A stretch of DNA of 64,000 nucleotides, from positions 367,688 to 431,687 of the forward strand of contig NZ_JAAUVI010000004.1 in the NCBI RefSeq assembly GCF_021352225.1, written 5' to 3'. Positions 58,834 to 64,000 of this stretch are shown here, piece after piece (position 1 is the first letter of the stretch; each line of letters opens with the position of its first letter). The notes under the pieces are model-generated. The model was not told the origin of the DNA and ran no database searches. It saw nothing but the letters and a program-made list of their open reading frames with translations. The position numbers and the translations under genes were made by a program. This DNA is from Methylobacterium sp. C25 (GTDB lineage: Bacteria; Pseudomonadota; Alphaproteobacteria; Rhizobiales; Beijerinckiaceae).

Positions 58834-60581
58834 GCGCGTCCGCGATCCCTGCCGCGTTGCCCGCTTCGATCGACGCTCCCGCGGACGCGCTGGCGCCGCA
58901 GCGGCGCACCATGCTCGCCTTCCTGGTCTGGGGTTTCTCGGCCCTGATGATCGGAGCGATGATCGGCCCGCTTCAGGCGCTCAATTACGGCGGCGTCAAC
59001 GCCTACCCGTCCCTCGCGCCGCTCCTCAAGACCTACTATCAGGGCCTGACGATTCACGGCGTGCTCAACGCCTACATCTTCACCTTCTTCGTCACCTGCG
59101 GCCTGCTGGTCTACCTGCCCGCGCGCGAACTCGGGCTGATGCCGAACATGGCGCTGTGGCGTGGCTGCTTCGCGGCGATGGCACTCGGCACGCTGATGCT
59201 GCTCGTCGCGATGTTCGACAATTCGTCGAGCGTGCTGTGGACATTCTACCCGCCGCTCAAGGGCAGCGCGTGGTTCTATCTCGGCATGACGTTGGTGGTG
59301 GCGGGCAGCCTGATGCCGCTGCCGATCCTGCTCGACCTGCGAGCCCGCTGGAAGGCGCGTCGGCCCGGCGAGATTACGCCGCTCGTCACCTACATGAGCC
59401 TGACCACCATGCTGATGTGGGCGCTCGCCGGCGGGGGCGCCCTGATCGAACTCGTCGTCCAACTCAACCCCTGGGCGCTCGGGTTCACCGATACGGTCGA
59501 TCCGATCGTCGCCCGAACCCTGTTCTGGTGGACCGGACACCCGATCGTCTACTTCTGGCTGATGCCGGCCTACGTGTCCTGGTATGGGCTGCTCTCGAAG
59601 CAGATCGGCGGCAAGCTCGTCTCCGACCCAATGGCGCGGCTGACCTTCGCGCTGCTGCTGATCTTCTCGCTGCCGGTAGGAAGCCATCACCAATTCACCG
59701 ACCCCGGCTTCTCACCCATCTGGCGCGGGATCCTGACGGCACTCACCCTATCGGTGGCGCTGCCGAGCCTGGTCACGGCCTTCACCATCGGGTTGAGCCT
59801 CGAATATGCCGGGAGGCTGCGCGGCGGCCGGGGCGTCATCGGCTGGTTCACCGCCTTGCCGTGGCGCGATCCGAGCGTCGCCGCGCAGGTGCTTGCCATG
59901 CTCACCTTCATCTTCGGCGGCGCTGGCGGCATCGTGAACGGTAGCTGGGAGCTCAACAACATCGTTCACAACACCACTTGGGTGCCCGGCCACTTTCACA
60001 TCACGGTCGGCACGGCCTCGGCATTGACCTTTATGGGCGTGGCGTTCTGGATGCTGCCGCACCTGACGGGACGACGATTGCTAAGCCGGCGGCTGGCTCT
60101 CGCCTCGGCTTGGCTTTGGTTCACCGGGATGTCGGTCTTCGCGCTCGGCATGCACTGGGCGGGCCTTCACGGCGTGCCGCGCCGGGCCTGGGTTTCGATG
60201 CTGCCGCGCTCCGTCTACGACCGGGTCTACGGCGACGCGCATTTCGCCCTGATCCTGGTGGCGGTCGGGGGCTGCATCCTGTGGCTTGCCACGATCGCCT
60301 TCTACACCGTGTTTCTCGGTAGTCTCGCCACGCGCCGCCTCGACCGACGCCCCTCGATTCCGTTCGCGCAAGCTTTCGGCGGCCGTGAAAGCTACGCCCT
60401 GGACGGTGGCGAGCCGGTCGGCGTCGTCGCGCATGAGACGGTTTCGAAACTGGCCCTCGCTCTCGAGCACGTTGGGCTGATCACCGCCTTCATGGCCCTC
60501 GCTACGGCCGCGGCCTACGTGCCGATCTTCTGGCCGTTCCTGCAGAACGCCACCGCCGCCCACGGCTGGAACGTGTGGTGA
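58830..60581 (+). CDS. ba3-type cytochrome oxidase subunit I
   Basis: A 583-residue subunit I with 13 or so helices. Heme and CuB ligands are in LTIHGVLNAYIFTFFVTCG, WWTGHPIVYFWLMPAYVSWY (His-Pro, Tyr), PVGSHHQFTDPGF, and VPGHFHITVGTASALTFMG. The ligand order and lack of the aa3-type D-channel motif indicate a B-type (ba3) high-affinity oxidase. It works with SCO1 and CtaG, which follow. Confidence 0.92.
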   Translation: MSASAIPAALPASIDAPADALAPQRRTMLAFLVWGFSALMIGAMIGPLQALNYGGVNAYPSLAPLLKTYYQGLTIHGVLNAYIFTFFVTCGLLVYLPARELGLMPNMALWRGCFAAMALGTLMLLVAMFDNSSSVLWTFYPPLKGSAWFYLGMTLVVAGSLMPLPILLDLRARWKARRPGEITPLVTYMSLTTMLMWALAGGGALIELVVQLNPWALGFTDTVDPIVARTLFWWTGHPIVYFWLMPAYVSWYGLLSKQIGGKLVSDPMARLTFALLLIFSLPVGSHHQFTDPGFSPIWRGILTALTLSVALPSLVTAFTIGLSLEYAGRLRGGRGVIGWFTALPWRDPSVAAQVLAMLTFIFGGAGGIVNGSWELNNIVHNTTWVPGHFHITVGTASALTFMGVAFWMLPHLTGRRLLSRRLALASAWLWFTGMSVFALGMHWAGLHGVPRRAWVSMLPRSVYDRVYGDAHFALILVAVGGCILWLATIAFYTVFLGSLATRRLDRRPSIPFAQAFGGRESYALDGGEPVGVVAHETVSKLALALEHVGLITAFMALATAAAYVPIFWPFLQNATAAHGWNVW

Positions 60582-61201
60582 GCAGACCGGCCCTCCCGGT
60601 CCGCGTGCTCTTGCGGGCGCTGCCGATCCTCGCGCTGGTCGCACTACTGCCAGTCGCACTTCCGTGGAGATCGTCGAACTCTGGCCCGGCCCTGGTCGGA
60701 ACGCCGGTGGTGGCCGCGCCGACGCCACCACTCGCCTTGACCATGCTCGACGGCCGGCCCTTCGACCTCGCCGCCGAACGCGGTCGGCTCGTCCTGGTCT
60801 ACTTCGGCTATACGCGCTGCCCGGACGTGTGTCCGACGACGCTCGCCGACCTGTCGGCCACCTTGGCCCGCCTGACACCTGATGAGTCGGCGAGGGTGCG
60901 CATTGCGTTCGTCAGTCTCGACCCCGCGGCCGACCCGGCGGCGGCGCTTGGAGAGTATCTTGGCAGCTTCGGGCAGAGTCCGCCTTTCGTCGCTTTGACC
61001 GGCTCGTCGGAGGCGGTCGCGCGCGCCGCCGCGGATTGGGGCGTGACCTGGCGGCGCGCCGAGGGCGGCCTGTTCGATCACAGCTCCTTCGTCACGGCCG
61101 TCGACCCGTCCGGTCGCCGACGCCTACGCTACGGCTACGCGCAGACCCGCGACCCGGCCGCGCTAGCGCGCGACTTCAGCGCCCTGCTGGGCGGTGTCTG
61201 A
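60578..61201 (+). CDS. SCO1/SenC-family copper chaperone
   Basis: A 207-residue membrane-anchored thioredoxin-fold protein. YFGYTRCPDVCPTTLADLSA holds the copper-binding CxxxC, and FDHSSFVTAV the third ligand His. It loads CuA in subunit II. The GTG start overlaps the subunit I stop; the first 30 residues form the anchor. Immediately followed by ctaG. Confidence 0.88.
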   Translation: MSRPALPVRVLLRALPILALVALLPVALPWRSSNSGPALVGTPVVAAPTPPLALTMLDGRPFDLAAERGRLVLVYFGYTRCPDVCPTTLADLSATLARLTPDESARVRIAFVSLDPAADPAAALGEYLGSFGQSPPFVALTGSSEAVARAAADWGVTWRRAEGGLFDHSSFVTAVDPSGRRRLRYGYAQTRDPAALARDFSALLGGV

Positions 61202-61832
61202 GCGCCGGCACCGCCCGGGCCGGCTGGCTGCCGGTGCCGCGGGGATCGCGGTCGTTTCGGGTGCCGGGCTAGGCCTGCGCGACCCGCTGGCCTCGATGGC
61301 GAGCTACACCGCTGCGTTGATGGTTCTCAACCAGATCGCGCCGCCGCTTCTCCTCCTTGCCCTTGACAGGCCAGGACCTCGAACCGCCCGCTTCTTCGCT
61401 CTGGCCTTCGACCCGATTCTGGCGTTGACGGCCTTCTGCGCGCTCAGCGTCGCGGTGAGCCTGCCTGGAATCCTGGAGCCGACGCTTGCCAACGCGCTCT
61501 ACGCCGCGCCGCTTGGTCTTCTCGAACTCGCTGCTGGTCTCCTGATTTGGGCGCAGGCCATTCCCGCTACCCGACAAGCCTTGGCCAACTGGCGGGCAGC
61601 GTCGCTGCTTTGGGTCGCGAGTATCCCGATGACCGCCGTCGCCGTGGTCTGGATGCTTGCTTCCGACGTGCTCTACACGCCCTATCTTGACGTGATTTGC
61701 CTCTGGAACGTGCCGCCTCTTGTCGACCAAAAATGGGCGGGCTTCGTCATGTTTCTCGCGGGTCTGCCGATGCAACTTGCCGCCATATGGATCCTGTTAG
61801 GTCTGAGCGATTCCAGCGATAATGCTGCCTGA
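61194..61832 (+). CDS. CtaG-like oxidase assembly protein
   Basis: A 212-residue protein with five or so helices (ASYTAALMVLNQIAPPLLLL, LLELAAGLLIWAQAIPAT, ASIPMTAVAVVWMLASDVLY). These match the CtaG family (caa3 type), shorter than usual at the N-terminus. It likely helps CuB insertion. The GTG start overlaps the SCO1 stop. A gap of 236 bases before the next gene ends this operon. Confidence 0.75.
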   Translation: MSERRHRPGRLAAGAAGIAVVSGAGLGLRDPLASMASYTAALMVLNQIAPPLLLLALDRPGPRTARFFALAFDPILALTAFCALSVAVSLPGILEPTLANALYAAPLGLLELAAGLLIWAQAIPATRQALANWRAASLLWVASIPMTAVAVVWMLASDVLYTPYLDVICLWNVPPLVDQKWAGFVMFLAGLPMQLAAIWILLGLSDSSDNAA

Positions 61833-62068
61833 ACCTCTTTGTACGTCGACTTTTGGCCTGATCGCAGCTGCAATACGCTCCTGGGGGACGTCATCGCTAC
61901 CTCTGATTAGCGTTTGTGGCGAACGTTCTGATTTTACGAATGAAATTGTCGTCCCTGCGCATTGGTCGGCACCTGAGAGCTATTGTACCAATCGTGTTGC
62001 TTGGGTTCCTTGGCTGACGGAGCCGATGACGCGTCGCCCGCGTCAAGTCGCCAAGGCACGCCAATTTG

Positions 62069-63313
62069 ATGGGGAGGCAGCAGGTGGGATCTCTCGCTTC
62101 GACGGATCGGCGAAAGCTCATCCGAGGATTGGGATTGGGCGGTTTGGCGGCACTGCTTCCTTCGTCGGAGGCATGGGCAGACGATCGAGTCAGGCTTCCA
62201 CTTCCCGGTGGGCCGGATCAGCGTGAGCTCACCACGATCTTTCCTGGCAAGGGAAAAATGATCCTGCAGCGCACGCGGCCGCCGCTGCTCGAGACGCCAT
62301 TCGAAGTGTTCGACGAGGGTGTCTTTACACCAAATGACCGATTCTATGTTCGCTGGCATTGGGCCTCGATCCCAAGTGCCATTGATGCTGACGCATTCCG
62401 GCTGAAGATCCACGGCCACGTCGAGCGCGAGGTATCGCTTTCACTCAAAGACATTGCGACCTTGCCGCGTTTCGAAATCGCTGCAGTCAATCAATGCTCG
62501 GGAAACTCGCGTGGTTTGTTCGAGCCTCGCGTGTCGGGCGCGCAATGGGCCAATGGATCGATGGGCAACGCGCGCTGGACGGGAGTCCGCCTGAAGGACC
62601 TGCTCGACAAGGCTGGAGTGAAGGCTGGCGCGGTGCAGGTTCGGTTCAGCGGTCTCGACGAACCTGTCGTGGACGAAGCCCCCGATTTCAAGAAATCGCT
62701 AGACCTTGACCATGCCCGAAACGGCGAGGTGATGGTCGCTTACGCCATGAACGGTGCTCAGCTGCCGTTGCTCAACGGTTTCCCCCTGCGCCTCGTCGTG
62801 CCGGGCTGGTATTCGACCTATTGGGTCAAGATGCTGTCCGACATCGAAGTCCTCGACAAGCCAGACGAACTGTACTGGATGAAGACCGCCTACCGGATTC
62901 CGGACGTGCCCGGCGCTAATATCAAGCCCGGCCAGACGGGCTTCAAGACGGTTCCGATCAACCGCATGGTGCCACGCTCCTTCGTGACCAATTTGCGTGA
63001 TGGTGGCTCCGTGAAGGCCGGCTCTCCGGTAGCCCTGCGCGGCATCGCTTTCGGGGGAGATTGCGGCGTCAAGTCCGTCGAGTTCTCTGGGGACAGCGGA
63101 GCATCATGGTTTCCGGCCGAACTCGGAGCGGACGAGGGGACGTATAGTTTCCGCCGTTTCACAGGCAGCCTGCCAGCGCTCGCGGCAGGCTCGCATGCCG
63201 TCATGGTCCGTTGCACGAATACGAACGGTCTTGTGCAGCCGATTGAGGCCGTCTGGAACACCAACGGTTTCATGCAGAACGGCATCGAAACCTTACGCTT
63301 CCAGGCCGCCTGA
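62069..63313 (+). CDS. Sulfite dehydrogenase, molybdopterin subunit (SorA-like)
   Basis: A 414-residue Tat-exported sulfite oxidase family enzyme. A Tat-like signal (STDRRKLIRGLGLGGLAALL) is followed by the Mo-cofactor domain with the Cys ligand in NQCSGNSRGLFEPR, and a C-terminal dimerisation domain (GIAFGGDCGVKSVEFSGDSG). It oxidises sulfite to sulfate. The ATG at 62069 is preferred to the TTG at 62066. Its partner cytochrome follows. Confidence 0.88.
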   Translation: MGRQQVGSLASTDRRKLIRGLGLGGLAALLPSSEAWADDRVRLPLPGGPDQRELTTIFPGKGKMILQRTRPPLLETPFEVFDEGVFTPNDRFYVRWHWASIPSAIDADAFRLKIHGHVEREVSLSLKDIATLPRFEIAAVNQCSGNSRGLFEPRVSGAQWANGSMGNARWTGVRLKDLLDKAGVKAGAVQVRFSGLDEPVVDEAPDFKKSLDLDHARNGEVMVAYAMNGAQLPLLNGFPLRLVVPGWYSTYWVKMLSDIEVLDKPDELYWMKTAYRIPDVPGANIKPGQTGFKTVPINRMVPRSFVTNLRDGGSVKAGSPVALRGIAFGGDCGVKSVEFSGDSGASWFPAELGADEGTYSFRRFTGSLPALAAGSHAVMVRCTNTNGLVQPIEAVWNTNGFMQNGIETLRFQAA

Positions 63314-63325
63314 GGGAGAGCACAG

Positions 63326-63664
63326 ATGTTCTTTGTCCGTAGCATCTCGCTGCTTGCGGTGCTCGTCTCGTCACCCGTTGCGGTTCTCGCCGCTTCGGAG
63401 TCCGAGCCAATGCACTTTTCCTCCCAAGAGATCGAACTTCCGTCGTCCGATCGGACGTTTCCCGACGGTCCGGGCGCGGAGGCGATCAACAACAACTGCC
63501 TCGCCTGCCACTCGGCCGGCATGGTGCTGACGCAGCCCAAGCTGACCAAGGCGCAATGGACGGAGACCGTGAACAAGATGGCGAAGGTGTATCACGCGCC
63601 GATCTCGCCGGAGGATTCGGCAGCGATCATCGACTACCTCACGAACCTCAAGCCGCAACCGTGA
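63326..63664 (+). CDS. Monoheme cytochrome c subunit of sulfite dehydrogenase (SorB-like)
   Basis: A 112-residue secreted protein with signal peptide (SISLLAVLVSSPVAVLAAS), one heme site NNCLACHSAGMVL and a Met ligand in VNKMAKVYHAPI. It is 12 bases downstream of the SorA-like gene and is expected to take its electrons. Typical SorB size. Confidence 0.85.
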   Translation: MFFVRSISLLAVLVSSPVAVLAASESEPMHFSSQEIELPSSDRTFPDGPGAEAINNNCLACHSAGMVLTQPKLTKAQWTETVNKMAKVYHAPISPEDSAAIIDYLTNLKPQP

Positions 63665-63739
63665 TTGCGATCCGCTCGGGGACCATTGGGCCCCGAGCGC
63701 GTTTCATGCCCGAGTCCCTGCCTCACACTGAGAGCGTGC

Positions 63740-64000
63740 ATGAACCTGTCGGAGCGCAAGAAGCATCTCATCGTCCACGGCGAAGCGCCCTACAATGCCG
63801 AGCCGCCGCTCGACCGCCTGCGGGCGGCCTTCCGGACAGATGCCGGCGACTTCTACGTGCGCAGTCATGGCGATCTTCCCGAGATCGATGGAGGCTCGTA
63901 TCGGCTCGCGATCCGTGGGTCGGTCTCGACACCACTCGACTTATCGATCGCCGATCTCAAGGCGCGCTTCGACATCGTGACGGTGACAGCGGTGATGCAG
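63740..64000 (+). CDS. Molybdopterin-dependent sulfite-oxidase family protein (cut by right edge)
   Basis: The first 87 residues of a longer gene, starting MNLSERKKHLIVHGEAPYNA and continuing PLDRLRAAFRTDAGDFYVRS and GSYRLAIRGSVSTPLDLSIA. This resembles the N-terminus of cytoplasmic sulfite-oxidase-like enzymes; unlike the SorA-like neighbour it has no signal peptide. The Cys ligand lies beyond the window. Two sulfite-oxidase-type genes side by side would be notable if confirmed. Confidence 0.7.
   Translation, partial: MNLSERKKHLIVHGEAPYNAEPPLDRLRAAFRTDAGDFYVRSHGDLPEIDGGSYRLAIRGSVSTPLDLSIADLKARFDIVTVTAVMQ

Noticed and set aside
1..64000. CRISPR arrays, rRNA and tRNA genes
   Set aside because: No regularly spaced direct repeats and no recognisable tRNA or rRNA sequence were seen on either strand.
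1..64000. Intact insertion sequences or integrase and conjugation genes
   Set aside because: No transposase, integrase or transfer gene was recognised, so the mobile origin of the island remains inference from cargo and remnants.

Overview
The window looks like an accessory region (megaplasmid or chromosomal island) of a GC-rich methylotrophic alphaproteobacterium of the Methylobacterium/Methylorubrum type. The main reasons are a lanthanide-type XoxF methanol dehydrogenase, the overall gene style, and the mix of defence, metal, halide and respiratory cargo. The taxonomic call is inference; no rRNA or tRNA gene was seen.

Layout. (1) 1-11 kb is a defence/mobile segment: an ADP-ribosylglycohydrolase cut by the left edge, a complete four-gene Qat anti-phage system (qatA-qatB-qatC-qatD, minus strand), a divergent three-gene cassette (sigma-70-like protein, small acidic protein, ImmA/IrrE metallopeptidase), and a PGN_0703-type putative endonuclease coupled to a DUF2958 protein. 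(2) 11-21 kb is a copper/envelope module on the minus strand: His-rich exported protein, small lipoprotein, TolC-type efflux protein, CopA-like multicopper oxidase, two-component system, PepSY protein, two tandem COG4705 membrane proteins, a glutaredoxin-MauE fusion and a DUF4396 protein. (3) 21-27 kb holds a VIT-type Fe/Mn transporter, two exported proteins including YfdX, and a DoxX-cupin-SMP30-VOC operon. (4) 27-36 kb holds a bo3-type quinol oxidase operon (cyoABCD, preceded by a DUF6629 gene) and a stress/carbohydrate group (GH15, SDR, GMC oxidoreductase). (5) 36-47.5 kb is dominated by fluoride: four fluoride (crcB-motif) riboswitches, an intact crcB, a frameshifted crcB, and extra copies of the enzymes fluoride inhibits (inorganic pyrophosphatase, enolase) together with two phosphoglycerate mutases. 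Interspersed are ilvD, an EamA half-transporter and xoxF. (6) 47.7-53.6 kb carries a YeiH-family exporter, a cyanide-insensitive bd-type oxidase (cioAB plus a DUF2474 peptide), a uracil-DNA-glycosylase-like protein and a TDT/SLAC1 anion channel. (7) 53.7-64 kb reads as a periplasmic sulfur-oxidation chain: Tat-exported DsrE-like protein, solute-binding protein, c4-type and TsdA-like cytochromes, ba3-type oxidase with SCO1 and CtaG, then a SorAB-like sulfite dehydrogenase and the start of a second molybdopterin sulfite-oxidase-like gene at the right edge.

How it fits together. The island combines phage defence, copper handling, fluoride export plus replacement of fluoride-sensitive glycolytic/phosphate enzymes, and three kinds of terminal oxidase (bo3, bd/CIO, ba3). 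This would let a cell keep respiration and lower glycolysis running under toxic anion or metal stress. The points most worth following are: the riboswitch-controlled ppa-gpm-eno operon; the orphan fluoride riboswitch beside a decayed crcB operon; a structured candidate small RNA with its own promoter and intrinsic terminator upstream of xoxF; and the sigma-like/ImmA-IrrE cassette next to Qat.
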